Shown: positions 1 to 8,496 of the stretch, piece after piece
Layout: each line of letters starts with the position of its first letter
Numbering within the stretch: position 1 is the first letter of the stretch
Origin: Rhodocyclales bacterium
GTDB lineage: Bacteria; Pseudomonadota; Gammaproteobacteria; Burkholderiales; Rhodocyclaceae
Reading direction: 5' to 3'
Length of the DNA: 9,300 nucleotides
Assembly: GCA_021286885.1 (NCBI GenBank)
Contig: JAJTBM010000091.1
Location: 1 to 9,300 of the forward strand
Notes under the pieces: generated by a model
Told to the model about the DNA's origin: nothing
Database searches by the model: none
The model's input: the letters and a program-made list of their open reading frames with translations, nothing else
Translations under genes and position numbers: made by a program

Positions 1-2079
<2,079 letters not shown>

Positions 2080-2085
2080 CCCCGA

Positions 2086-2091
2086 ATTGTA
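2086..2091 (-). promoter_or_regulatory. Possible -10 box of ygiQ
   Basis: On the minus strand TACAAT (5 of 6 to the sigma-70 -10 consensus) lies 6 bases before the chosen ygiQ ATG. If it is a real -10, transcription would start about at the ATG, giving a leaderless or nearly leaderless message, which fits the lack of a Shine-Dalgarno. No convincing -35 is seen 16-18 bases upstream, so this may be chance. Confidence 0.22.
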
Positions 2092-2155
2092 CGGGAGGCC
2101 CGGCGTTTTCCCCAGCACCAAAAACCGGGGTCGGAAGCAGGGATTTTTTGGATTA

Positions 2156-2926
2156 TCAGAGACCTAGCGCCTCTTTGACCCCCGGCCACTGGCGCCGGCT
2201 GATAGGCAGCTGGTCGGGCAGCGCATCGAGCAGGATCACCCAATGGGCCTCGCCCTCCTCGCCGACCACGGCCCGGGCCACGCCCTGAACGGCATCCCGG
2301 GCCACCAGGCAGTTACGGTGGATGCGCAGGTAGCGGGCCGAGAACTCCTCTTCGAGCTGGACCAGGGATTCATCCAGCAGATATTCCCGCTGGGCGGTGC
2401 GCGCCACCACGTATTTTTGCTCGGCCTTCAGGTAGATCACGTCGGCCACCGGCACCAGCAGGATGCGCCCCCGCTCACTCACGCTGAAGTGGGTGCGGGC
2501 CTGGGGGCTGGCCTGGCGCAGCACGCTCTCGGCGGGCGGGCGCTGGCGCCGGGCCTTGGCCAGGGCTTCGCCGAGACGCTGGGCCCGGGCGGGCTTGAGC
2601 AGGTAATCCACCGCTGCCAGATCGAAGGCCTGGATCGCGTACTCATCGTAGGCGGTCACGAACACCACCCCGGGGGCCTGGGGAAAGCGCCCCAGGTGGC
2701 GGGCGAGCTCGATCCCGTCCATCACCGGCATCTTGATGTCGGTGAGCACCACATCCACCCGCTCATGCTCCAGAAAACTCAGGGCTTCCAGGCCATTGCC
2801 GGCCATGCCGGCGATGCGGGTGGGCTGAGTTTCGGCCAGATCGCCCAGCAGGTCGCGCAGGCGGCTGCGGGCCGGGGCTTCATCGTCCACGATCAGGACC
2901 GAGAGGGGGCTTGTTGCAAGGGTCAT
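2156..2926 (-). CDS. algR: LytTR-family response regulator (AlgR type)
   Basis: A 256-residue two-component response regulator, predicted to be a cytoplasmic DNA-binding transcription factor. The receiver domain covers about residues 8-125: acidic pocket Asp14-Asp15, phospho-acceptor Asp63 in [11 protein letters not shown], Thr91 and Lys111 (YLLKP). A linker follows, then a LytTR DNA-binding domain at about 146-250 with the family blocks [14 protein letters not shown] and [13 protein letters not shown]. Length and architecture match AlgR of pseudomonads. Its ATG overlaps the stop of the upstream kinase gene as ATGA, so the two are probably co-translated and are cognate partners. No intrinsic terminator is recognisable between its stop and ygiQ. 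In Pseudomonas algR is followed by hemC; here ygiQ follows. The AlgR assignment rests on domains and the argH neighbourhood. Target promoters cannot be told from the window. Confidence 0.9.
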   Translation of the reverse strand: MTLATSPLSVLIVDDEAPARSRLRDLLGDLAETQPTRIAGMAGNGLEALSFLEHERVDVVLTDIKMPVMDGIELARHLGRFPQAPGVVFVTAYDEYAIQAFDLAAVDYLLKPARAQRLGEALAKARRQRPPAESVLRQASPQARTHFSVSERGRILLVPVADVIYLKAEQKYVVARTAQREYLLDESLVQLEEEFSARYLRIHRNCLVARDAVQGVARAVVGEEGEAHWVILLDALPDQLPISRRQWPGVKEALGL

Positions 2927-3945
2927 GGTCGGCTCCGATAGGGCAGACGAATGCGCACGCAGTAGAGCGCGTCGGTCTGCCGGGTTTCGAGGGTGGCCTC
3001 CAGATCGAAGAACAGCATCAAGCGTTCGCGGATGTTGTCCACCGCCATCCGGTTGCCCGTGCTTTCTGGCTGCAGGCGCTCTGGTAGCGGGTTTACGATC
3101 TCCAGCAGGATCTGGGGCCCCTGGCGGCTAATGGTAATGGATACCAGGCCCAGTCCGGCCCCCGGTTCGACCCCATGACACACAGCGTTTTCAATTAGGG
3201 GCTGCAGCATCAGGGGTGGCACGAGACAGGCCGTGCTGCCGGGCGCCACCGACCAGGCCACCCGCAGGCGCTCGCCCAGGCGCAGTTGCTCCAGGTTCAG
3301 GTAGCGCTCGCACAGGGCGATTTCATCGGCCAGGGGCACCAGCTCCCGGTTGTCCTTCATCAGGGCCCGAAACAGGTCAGAAAGTTCCTCCAGCGCCCGC
3401 TCGGCCCGGCGCGGGTCTTCCCGAATGATGCCCAGCACCCCGTTCAGGCTGTTGAACAGAAAATGGGGCCGGATACGGGCGGTGAGGGCCAGCATGCGCG
3501 CCTCCGCCAGGGCGGGGAGCTGGCGAGTGCCGCGCAGATGAAAATAGCCCAAGACCGCCAGCGTCATCACCTGGCTCCACACCAAGGGGCGCCAGGGGGC
3601 TTGCTCCTCCAGCAGGGGAACCAGCTGCTGCCAGACGAGCCCCAGCAGATGTACCGTGCCCAGAATCGCCGCCACGCCCGCCCCGTAAGGCAGGCGCGCC
3701 AGCAGGGGCTGGAGCAGCGCTAGGGTGCCCAGCGCCAGCAGCAGCGGAAATTCCAGATGGCTGGCCATGCTCAGGATCTGGGGATACAGCTGGGCGGGCT
3801 CATCGTTGCGCACCAGCACCGCCAGCAGCGCCAGCCCGTTGGCCAGCAGCAGGGTGCGCAGGGTAACGCCCAGGTTGCGAAAATCCGGCAGACGCAGGCT
3901 GCGCCGCAGCGTTCCGGCGGGGGGCAGGTTTTGCTTTATACTCAT
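2923..3945 (-). CDS. algZ: AlgZ/FimS-type membrane sensor histidine kinase (LytS-like, His_kinase family)
   Basis: A 340-residue sensor kinase predicted in the inner membrane. The N-terminal half has about four hydrophobic segments (roughly residues 28-46, 65-83, 88-108, 123-137) with short loops and no sizeable periplasmic sensor domain. The phospho-acceptor motif is [16 protein letters not shown] with His161, typical of the LytS/YehU-type His_kinase family. The ATPase part has an N-box [12 protein letters not shown] (Asn253). The usual glycine-rich box is reduced to [14 protein letters not shown] (about 296-309), with one glycine instead of a GxGxG-like run; AlgZ/FimS proteins are known for degenerate nucleotide-binding motifs. 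It sits upstream of the regulator gene with a 4-base overlap and is divergent from argH, the same arrangement as algZ-algR in pseudomonads. An in-frame TGA two codons before the ATG excludes an upstream start. No Shine-Dalgarno precedes its own ATG. The stimulus is unknown. Confidence 0.9.
   Translation of the reverse strand: MSIKQNLPPAGTLRRSLRLPDFRNLGVTLRTLLLANGLALLAVLVRNDEPAQLYPQILSMASHLEFPLLLALGTLALLQPLLARLPYGAGVAAILGTVHLLGLVWQQLVPLLEEQAPWRPLVWSQVMTLAVLGYFHLRGTRQLPALAEARMLALTARIRPHFLFNSLNGVLGIIREDPRRAERALEELSDLFRALMKDNRELVPLADEIALCERYLNLEQLRLGERLRVAWSVAPGSTACLVPPLMLQPLIENAVCHGVEPGAGLGLVSITISRQGPQILLEIVNPLPERLQPESTGNRMAVDNIRERLMLFFDLEATLETRQTDALYCVRIRLPYRSRP
3937..3942 (+). promoter_or_regulatory. 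Candidate -10 for argH
   Basis: TATACT (5 of 6 to consensus) lies just inside the start of the divergent algZ gene and would give an argH leader of about 80 bases. The -35 is poor (TTCCGG at a 19-base spacing). An alternative is TTGAAT at 3969-3974 with TACAGC 17 bases later (3992-3997), which has a better -35 and a poorer -10. No ArgR-type operator was recognised. Confidence 0.25.
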
Positions 3946-3989
3946 GTTTCAAAAACCGGGCCAAAACCTTGAATCCACGGGATTCTCAC
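3942..3989 (-). CDS. Possible 15-residue leader ORF upstream of algZ
   Basis: A GTG-initiated ORF encoding [15 protein letters not shown]. It is preceded at 8 bases by a full AAGGAGG, and its TGA stop overlaps the algZ ATG as ATGA. algZ has no ribosome binding site of its own, so ribosomes ending the leader could re-initiate on the kinase, just as algZ ends in ATGA with algR. The ORF is too short to judge by coding statistics. What supports it is only the spacing of the ribosome binding site and the exact stop/start overlap. Chance is not excluded. I see no run of one regulatory amino acid that would suggest attenuation. Confidence 0.4.
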   Translation of the reverse strand: MRIPWIQGFGPVFET

Positions 3990-3997
3990 CGTACAGC

Positions 3998-4004
3998 CCT
4001 CCTT
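3998..4004 (-). promoter_or_regulatory. Strong Shine-Dalgarno AAGGAGG in the algZ leader
   Basis: On the minus strand AAGGAGG stands 8 bases before a GTG (3989-3987) but 52 bases before the algZ ATG, too far to serve algZ directly. It is the best ribosome binding site in the argH-algZ intergenic region and is the reason for proposing the leader ORF. Confidence 0.5.
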
Positions 4005-4025
4005 GATTCCAGAAAGCAACAAAAG

Positions 4026-4034
4026 ATTATGTCA
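4026..4034 (-). promoter_or_regulatory. Candidate extended -10 promoter for algZ-algR
   Basis: On the minus strand TGACATAAT forms an extended -10 (TGn plus CATAAT, 5 of 6) over the argH start codon. It would start transcription near 4019, about 30 bases before the leader GTG. No -35 of note, as is allowed for extended -10 promoters. The argH start codon and the algZ promoter would then share bases, so transcription of the two sides could interfere. Confidence 0.35.
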
Positions 4035-5489
4035 GATCAATCCACGCCGCAGGGCGGCGCCGCCAAGGCCTGGTCGGGCCGCTTCTCCGAACCCGTTTCC
4101 GACCTGGTCAAGCGCTATACCGCCAGCGTGTTCTTCGACAACCGGATGGCCAGCCAGGACATCCGGGGCTCCCTCGCCCACGCCCGCATGCTGGCCCGCC
4201 AGGGCATCATCAGCGCCCAGGATCTGGCCGACATCGAACGGGGCATGGCCCAGATCGTCGGCGAAATCGAGCGCGGCGAGTTCAACTGGAACCTGGACGA
4301 CGAAGACGTCCACCTGAACATCGAGAAGCGCCTCACCGCCCTGGTGGGCGATGCGGGCAAGCGCCTGCACACCGGCCGCAGCCGTAACGACCAGGTTGCC
4401 ACCGACATCCGCCTGTGGCTGCGCGATGCAATCGACACCATCCTGGGCCTGATCACCGAATTCCAGCAGGCCGTGCTGGATCTGGCCGAGCACCACGCCG
4501 CCACCCCGCTGCCCGGCTTCACCCACCTCCAGGTGGCCCAGCCGGTGACCTTCGGCCACCACCTGATGGCCTACTTCGAGATGACCCGGCGCGATGCCGA
4601 GCGCTTTGCCGACTGCCGCAAGCGGGTGAACCGCCTGCCCCTGGGCGCTGCCGCCCTGGCCGGCACCACCTTCCCCATCGACCGGGAATTTGTGGCCGAG
4701 CAGCTGGGCTTTGATGAGGTCTGCTACAACTCCCTCGATGCCGTCTCCGACCGGGACTTCGCCATCGAGTTCTGCGCCGCCTCTTCGCTGCTGATGACCC
4801 ACCTGTCGCGCCTGTCCGAAGAGCTGATCCTGTGGATGAGCCCCCGGGTTGGCTTCATCGACCTGGCTGACCGCTTCTGCACCGGCAGTTCCATCATGCC
4901 GCAAAAGAAGAACCCGGACGTGCCCGAACTGGTACGCGGCAAGACCGGGCGGGTGAACGGCAGCCTGATCGCCCTCCTGACCCTGATGAAGGGCCAGCCC
5001 CTGGCCTATAACAAGGATAACCAGGAAGACAAGGAACCCCTGTTCGATACGGCTGACACCATCATCGACACCCTGCGCATCTACGCCGACATGATGGGCA
5101 GCAAGGTGGATGAAGCCACGGGCGAACGCATCTTCAACGTGCGCGTGAAGCCGGCTGCCATGCTGGGCGCCCTCTCCCAGGGCTACGCCACCGCCACCGA
5201 CCTGGCCGACTACCTGGTCAAGCGCGGTCTGCCCTTCCGGGACGCCCACGAAGCCGTGGCCCTGGCAGTGCGTGCCGCCGAGCAGCGCGGTTGCGACCTG
5301 CCCCAGATCCCGCTGGACGAGCTGCGCGCCGCCATGGCCCACGTGCCCGGCGCCGTCGAGCGCATGGGCGACGATGTGTACAGCGTGCTGACCGTCGAAG
5401 GCTCCCTGGCCGCCCGCAATCACATCGGTGGCACCGCCCCCGAACAGGTGCGCGCAGCGATTGCCCGCGCCCGTCAGCGTCTGGCCTGA
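4029..5489 (+). CDS. argH: Argininosuccinate lyase
   Basis: A 486-residue cytoplasmic enzyme that splits argininosuccinate into arginine and fumarate, the last step of arginine synthesis; the family acts as a homotetramer. All three fumarase/aspartase-superfamily regions are visible: [13 protein letters not shown] at 114-126, [15 protein letters not shown] with His166 (the family's catalytic histidine region), and the signature loop [12 protein letters not shown] at 286-297 carrying the catalytic serine. Length is slightly above the usual 460-470 because of an N-terminal [14 protein letters not shown] tail. The ATG at 4029 was chosen over an in-frame TTG at 3969, since family similarity begins only at [10 protein letters not shown] and the extra residues resemble nothing conserved. 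The Shine-Dalgarno is weak. It is divergent from algZ and is followed after 11 bases by the kinase gene, so the two probably share a transcript. Confidence 0.98.
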   Translation: MSDQSTPQGGAAKAWSGRFSEPVSDLVKRYTASVFFDNRMASQDIRGSLAHARMLARQGIISAQDLADIERGMAQIVGEIERGEFNWNLDDEDVHLNIEKRLTALVGDAGKRLHTGRSRNDQVATDIRLWLRDAIDTILGLITEFQQAVLDLAEHHAATPLPGFTHLQVAQPVTFGHHLMAYFEMTRRDAERFADCRKRVNRLPLGAAALAGTTFPIDREFVAEQLGFDEVCYNSLDAVSDRDFAIEFCAASSLLMTHLSRLSEELILWMSPRVGFIDLADRFCTGSSIMPQKKNPDVPELVRGKTGRVNGSLIALLTLMKGQPLAYNKDNQEDKEPLFDTADTIIDTLRIYADMMGSKVDEATGERIFNVRVKPAAMLGALSQGYATATDLADYLVKRGLPFRDAHEAVALAVRAAEQRGCDLPQIPLDELRAAMAHVPGAVERMGDDVYSVLTVEGSLAARNHIGGTAPEQVRAAIARARQRLA

Positions 5490-5494
5490 GGAGG
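5489..5494 (+). promoter_or_regulatory. Ribosome binding site of the kinase gene, overlapping the argH stop
   Basis: AGGAGG begins on the last base of the argH TGA and lies 6 bases before the kinase ATG at 5501. The site fixes that ATG as the start and places it within reach of ribosomes terminating on argH. Confidence 0.85.
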
Positions 5495-5500
5495 CATCCC

Positions 5501-6775
5501 ATGGAAAGGATCGGCAAGTACGAGATCATCCGGCAACTGGGCGAAGGTTCCACGAGCTCCGTTTATCTTGGCTTCGATCCTTTCGCCCAGCGGGAGGTGG
5601 CCATCAAGCACCTGCATCGGGACAGCTTCAGGCAGTCCGAAAAGGCCGGCTTGTACCACCAGCTGATGCTCAACGAGGCGGCCCTGGCGGGTCGCCTCGA
5701 ACACCCCCACATCGCCCGCATCCACGATGCGGTGATTGAGGACGGGGACGCCTACGTGGTGATGGAATACGTCGCCGGGGGCACCCTGGAACCCTACACC
5801 CAGCCAGACAACCTGCTCGCCTTCGAGCGTCTGGTGGAAATCATCTTCAAATGCACCCGGGCCCTGGATTACGCTTTCCATCAGGGCGTGATCCACCGGG
5901 ACATCAAGCCCGCCAACATCCTGCTGACCTCGCCCAAGGGGCAGGACATCAAGATTTCAGACTTTGGCGCGGCCCTGTTCACCGCCACTGAAACCACCCA
6001 GCTGTGCGGCATCGGCTCCCCGGCCTACATGTCGCCGGAGCAGGTACGCGAGCAGCCCCTCGACCAGCGCACCGACATCTACTCCCTGGGCGTGGTGATG
6101 TACCAGCTGCTCACCGGCCACCTGCCCTTCGAGGCCGACAGCAACGTGAACATGCTGTACCAGATCGCCCACCACGAGCCGCCGCCCCCCAGCAGCCTGC
6201 GCCCGGAGATTCCCCCGGAGCTGGACGCCATCGTGCTCAAGGCGATGCGCAAAAATGCCCGGGAACGCTACGCCAGCTGGGCGGAGTTCTCCCACGATCT
6301 GGCCCAAGCCTATCGGCATCACAACCTGGACCAAAGCGTGCAGCCCGAGAGCGCCAAATTCGAGCGCCTGCGCAGCTTCCGCTTTTTCAGGGAGTTCAGC
6401 GATGTGGAAATCTGGGAAGTGGTGCGCTTTGGTGAATGGCGCCAGGTGCCAGCCAACACCTTTGTGATGCGCGAGGGCGACACGGGCGACCATTTCTGCG
6501 TGGTGATCGAAGGCGAGCTGCAGATCCTCAAGAACGAGCATCTGCTGGGCAGCCTGAAAAGCGGTGATTGCTTTGGCGAAATGGCCCTGTTCTCCACGGG
6601 CCGGGGGGCGCGTACCGCATCGGTGCGCACCCTGACCGAGAGCCGGGTGATGATCGTACGCACCACCAGCCTGCTACGGGCCTCCAGCCTGTGCCAGAAG
6701 CACTTCTACAAAGGTTTTCTGGAAGTGCTGGTTGCGCGCCTGGACGTGGCCAACACGCGCATTTCCAACCTGTAA
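5501..6775 (+). CDS. Serine/threonine protein kinase with C-terminal cyclic-nucleotide-binding domain
   Basis: A 424-residue soluble protein with no signal peptide or membrane segment. Residues about 7-270 form a complete Hanks-type kinase: glycine loop LGEGSTSSVYLG (13-24), Lys36 in VAIK, Glu59 in helix C, catalytic loop HRDIKPAN (132-139, base Asp134), DFG 154-156 and SPE 178-180. Arg before Asp makes it an RD kinase, usually activated by activation-loop phosphorylation. Residues about 290-410 form a CRP/PKA-type cyclic-nucleotide-binding domain: FxxREGDTGDHFCVVIEGEL (321-340) and a phosphate-binding cassette FGEMALFSTGRGARTAS (358-374) with the sugar-contacting Glu360 and phosphate-contacting Arg371 both kept. 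No helix-turn-helix follows, so it is unlikely to bind DNA. The order, kinase then nucleotide domain, is the reverse of eukaryotic PKG. Regulation of the kinase by cAMP or another cyclic nucleotide is inference, and the substrate is unknown. Probably co-transcribed with argH. Confidence 0.93.
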   Translation: MERIGKYEIIRQLGEGSTSSVYLGFDPFAQREVAIKHLHRDSFRQSEKAGLYHQLMLNEAALAGRLEHPHIARIHDAVIEDGDAYVVMEYVAGGTLEPYTQPDNLLAFERLVEIIFKCTRALDYAFHQGVIHRDIKPANILLTSPKGQDIKISDFGAALFTATETTQLCGIGSPAYMSPEQVREQPLDQRTDIYSLGVVMYQLLTGHLPFEADSNVNMLYQIAHHEPPPPSSLRPEIPPELDAIVLKAMRKNARERYASWAEFSHDLAQAYRHHNLDQSVQPESAKFERLRSFRFFREFSDVEIWEVVRFGEWRQVPANTFVMREGDTGDHFCVVIEGELQILKNEHLLGSLKSGDCFGEMALFSTGRGARTASVRTLTESRVMIVRTTSLLRASSLCQKHFYKGFLEVLVARLDVANTRISNL

Positions 6776-6779
6776 CACC

Positions 6780-6810
6780 AAAAAACCAGCAAAACCCGAA
6801 AAACCTGCTG
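6780..6810 (-). terminator. Weak terminator-like hairpin after the 33-residue ORF
   Basis: On the minus strand CAGCA (6810-6806) and TGCTG (6791-6787) can pair around a 14-base loop, followed by one G and six T (6785-6780). The stem is only 5 bp, so termination would be inefficient. It begins 2 bases after the stop of the small ORF, the right place and direction for its end. On the plus strand no T-run follows the kinase gene. Confidence 0.33.
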
Positions 6811-6812
6811 CG

Positions 6813-6914
6813 TCAGAACAAATCGCCGCCAAAAACCTCCTTGAAGCAGGCATCTTCCGGTGCCAGGGCGGGTTCAGGGGCAACGATGAAGGCGTTCAGA
6901 TCGTTCAGACTCAT
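6813..6914 (-). CDS. Small 33-residue protein of unknown function
   Basis: Not recognised as any family I know. It starts MSLNDLNAFIVAPEP and ends ACFKEVFGGDLF. The composition is acidic (six Asp/Glu against one Lys), with a short hydrophobic patch at 8-12, a Pro/Ala-rich centre (12-19), one Cys at 23 and a Gly-Gly at 29-30; no signal peptide or membrane helix. The case for a real gene is external: AAGGAG at 7 bases before the ATG, a -35/-10 pair (TTGCTG, 18 bases, TATAGT) about 90 bases upstream, and a weak hairpin plus T-run just after the stop. The frame stays open upstream to an ATG at 7058, but that longer version would contain its own promoter and is rejected. It is antisense to nothing and convergent with the kinase gene. 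It could be a regulatory small protein or a peptide precursor; no modifying enzyme is in the window. Confidence 0.6.
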   Translation of the reverse strand: MSLNDLNAFIVAPEPALAPEDACFKEVFGGDLF

Positions 6915-6921
6915 GGTGAAG

Positions 6922-6927
6922 CTCCTT
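6922..6927 (-). promoter_or_regulatory. Ribosome binding site of the 33-residue ORF
   Basis: On the minus strand AAGGAG stands 7 bases before the ATG at 6914, within an A-rich, probably unstructured stretch (ACAAAAAGGAG). It decides the start in favour of 6914 and is better than the site of hemA or argH. Confidence 0.65.
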
Positions 6928-7001
6928 TTTGTAGGTATGTGTGTTGGTGTGTTGAAACCTGCCCAGACCAGCGAAGGGAGTTGCCAGCGGGGCATGAGCC
7001 C

Positions 7002-7031
7002 ACTATAGGCCTTCATGCTGCACTGCAGCAA
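7002..7031 (-). promoter_or_regulatory. Sigma-70-type promoter candidate for the 33-residue ORF
   Basis: On the minus strand TTGCTG (7031-7026) and TATAGT (7007-7002, 5 of 6) are separated by 18 bases. The predicted start near 6995 gives a leader of about 80 bases before the small ORF. The leader carries a small GGGC/GCCC hairpin near its 5' end. This promoter is divergent from the hemA promoter, 140 bases away. Confidence 0.45.
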
Positions 7032-7041
7032 ATCGCTATTT

Positions 7042-7068
7042 TTGATCCAGCACATCAAGTTTTTTGAT
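7042..7068. repeat. Cluster of TTGAT/ATCAA half-sites
   Basis: Three half-sites alternate: TTGAT 7042-7046, ATCAA 7054-7058, TTGAT 7064-7068, with 7- and 5-base gaps. They lie between the two divergent promoters, upstream of both. The half-sites equal those of an FNR/Anr box, but the canonical spacing of 4 bases is not met, so a true FNR site is doubtful. Confidence 0.3.
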
Positions 7069-7097
7069 TCGCTCGGCTAAGCTGCCCCTCCGAATGC

Positions 7098-7129
7098 GGG
7101 CTCCGGAGCTACCACCTCCGGGCCAGCCC
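7098..7129. promoter_or_regulatory. Imperfect inverted repeat in front of the hemA promoter
   Basis: GGGCT-CCGGAG (7098-7108) is matched by CTCCGG (7116-7121) and AGCCC (7125-7129), giving 5+6 base pairs with a 7-base loop and a 3-base bulge (GCC). No T-run follows on either strand, so it is not an intrinsic terminator. It ends 17 bases before the -10 box and so covers the -35 position, a typical place for an operator. It could also fold in RNA reading through from the kinase gene. Confidence 0.45.
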
Positions 7130-7143
7130 TACAAAAAATGGGG

Positions 7144-7152
7144 TGATATAAT
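7144..7152 (+). promoter_or_regulatory. Extended -10 promoter of hemA
   Basis: TGATATAAT is a perfect TATAAT with an upstream TGn extension. Transcription would begin near 7159, leaving a leader of about 30 bases before the hemA ATG. The -35 position (about 7124-7129) has CAGCCC, not a consensus, and is occupied by the inverted repeat. Confidence 0.65.
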
Positions 7153-7188
7153 CGCCGCCTGACAAAATCTGCCACTCCCCGGCGTTCC

Positions 7189-8445
7189 ATGCAGCTGTTT
7201 GCCCTCGGCCTCAATCACCACACCGCGCCCCTCGCCATCCGCGAGCAGGTCGCCTTTCGTCCCGAGCGTCTGGTGGAAGCCCTGGCCAACTTCGTGCGGG
7301 TCAAGCCAGTCAAGGAAGCGGCCATCCTGTCCACCTGTAACCGGACAGAGCTGTATTTCGCCACCCGCGACCCCCACCACGCCGCCGATTGGTTTGCCGA
7401 GTATCACCGGGTTGCCCTGGGTGAGTTGTCGCCCTACCTCTACACCTACCCCCAGCGGGACGCGATCCGGCATGTGTTCCGGGTCGCCAGCGGGCTGGAC
7501 TCCATGGTGCTCGGAGAACCCCAGATCCTGGGGCAGATGAAAGACGCGGTGCGCCAGGCCGAAGAAGCCGGCACCCTGGGCGTCACCATGCACAAGCTCT
7601 TCCAGCGCACCTTCTCGGTGGCCAAGGAAGTGCGCTCCACCACCGCGATTGGCGCCAACATCGTCTCCATGGCCGCCGCTGCGGTGCATCTGTCTGAACG
7701 CATCTTTGAAAGCGTGCGCGAACAGCGTGTGCTGTTCATCGGCGCAGGCGAGATGATCGAACTGTGCGCCGCCCACTTCAACGGCGAGAAGCCCCGCCGC
7801 CTCACCATCGCCAACCGCACCCTGAGCCGGGCCGAAGCCCTGGCCGAGCGCTTTGGCGGCGATGTGCTGCGCCTCGATCAGGTGGCCGAAGCCCTGCCCC
7901 ACTACGACATCGTGGTGTCCTGCACGGGCAGCCCCCTGCCGGTACTGGGCCTGGGCGCGGTCGAACGGGCCCTCAAGGCGCGCCGTCACCGCCCCATGGT
8001 CATGGTGGATCTGGCCGTACCCCGGGACATCGAAGCCGAAGTCGCGGGGCTGGACGACGTGTTTCTGTACACCGTCGATGATCTGGCCCAGGTGGTGGCT
8101 TCCGGCATGGAATCCCGCCAGGCGGCCGTCGTCGAGGCCGAAAACATCATCAACGAGCGGGTGGATGGTTTCATCCACTGGCTCGACAGCCGGGGCGCCG
8201 TACCCACCATCCGGGCCCTGCGCCAGCACGCCGAGCAACTGCGCCAAGCCGAGCTGGAGCGGGCCCTGCGCCTCATGGCCAAGGGCGAAGACCCCCACAA
8301 GGTGCTCGAAGCCCTGAGCCAGGGGCTCACCAACAAACTCATCCACGGCCCGACCCGCTTCCTCAACGAAGCCGAGGGCGCGCATCTGGGCGACTCGATT
8401 GATCTGGTCGGGCGCCTGTTCAACCTTCACCCTGACGAGCGCTAG
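7189..8445 (+). CDS. hemA: Glutamyl-tRNA reductase
   Basis: A 418-residue cytoplasmic enzyme that reduces glutamyl-tRNA(Glu) with NADPH to glutamate-1-semialdehyde, the committed step of C5-pathway tetrapyrrole synthesis. The N-terminal catalytic domain begins [13 protein letters not shown] and has the active-site Cys50 in [31 protein letters not shown] (101-120) is the family signature. The NADPH domain follows with [12 protein letters not shown] (181-192) and IANRT, then VVSCTGSP and [13 protein letters not shown]-terminal helical dimerisation region covers about 310-418 and ends in [13 protein letters not shown]. Length matches the bacterial enzyme. The ATG at 7189 fits the family N-terminus exactly, though the Shine-Dalgarno is poor. 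It is followed after 51 bases by prfA, the common hemA-prfA order. Enterobacterial HemA is controlled by haem-dependent proteolysis; whether that applies here cannot be seen. Confidence 0.98.
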   Translation: MQLFALGLNHHTAPLAIREQVAFRPERLVEALANFVRVKPVKEAAILSTCNRTELYFATRDPHHAADWFAEYHRVALGELSPYLYTYPQRDAIRHVFRVASGLDSMVLGEPQILGQMKDAVRQAEEAGTLGVTMHKLFQRTFSVAKEVRSTTAIGANIVSMAAAAVHLSERIFESVREQRVLFIGAGEMIELCAAHFNGEKPRRLTIANRTLSRAEALAERFGGDVLRLDQVAEALPHYDIVVSCTGSPLPVLGLGAVERALKARRHRPMVMVDLAVPRDIEAEVAGLDDVFLYTVDDLAQVVASGMESRQAAVVEAENIINERVDGFIHWLDSRGAVPTIRALRQHAEQLRQAELERALRLMAKGEDPHKVLEALSQGLTNKLIHGPTRFLNEAEGAHLGDSIDLVGRLFNLHPDER

Positions 8446-8468
8446 CCCCCCGGGCCGGCCTTGTGACC

Positions 8469-8489
8469 GCGCCCCCCTGCGGGGTGCGC
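8469..8489 (+). promoter_or_regulatory. Hairpin over the prfA ribosome binding region
   Basis: GCGC-C-CCCC (8469-8477), loop TGC, GGGG-T-GCGC (8481-8489) form a GC-only stem of 4+4 pairs with one C/T mismatch. It ends 7 bases before the prfA ATG. The GGGGTG in the 3' arm is the best Shine-Dalgarno candidate, so the fold could limit prfA initiation. No T-run, so not a terminator. At this GC content a stem of this size may be chance. Confidence 0.35.
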
Positions 8490-8496
8490 CCATGCC

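Noticed and set aside
2110..2132. CCCC...GGGG pairing between algR and ygiQ as a terminator
   Set aside because: Only four solid pairs with a long loop and no T-run on either strand.
3969..4028. Upstream TTG start that would add 20 residues to ArgH
   Set aside because: No Shine-Dalgarno, and the added residues are not part of the family; the ATG at 4029 is closer to the usual N-terminus.
4032..5423. 463-codon open frame antisense to argH
   Set aside because: Gly/His/Gln-rich low-complexity translation typical of an antisense shadow; argH is unambiguous on the other strand.
6813..7058. 81-residue version of the small minus-strand ORF starting at 7058
   Set aside because: It would contain the proposed promoter and has no ribosome binding site at its ATG, while AAGGAG stands just before the internal ATG at 6914.
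7042..7058. Canonical FNR/Anr box
   Set aside because: The half-sites are right but the gap is 7 bases instead of 4; kept only as a weak half-site cluster.
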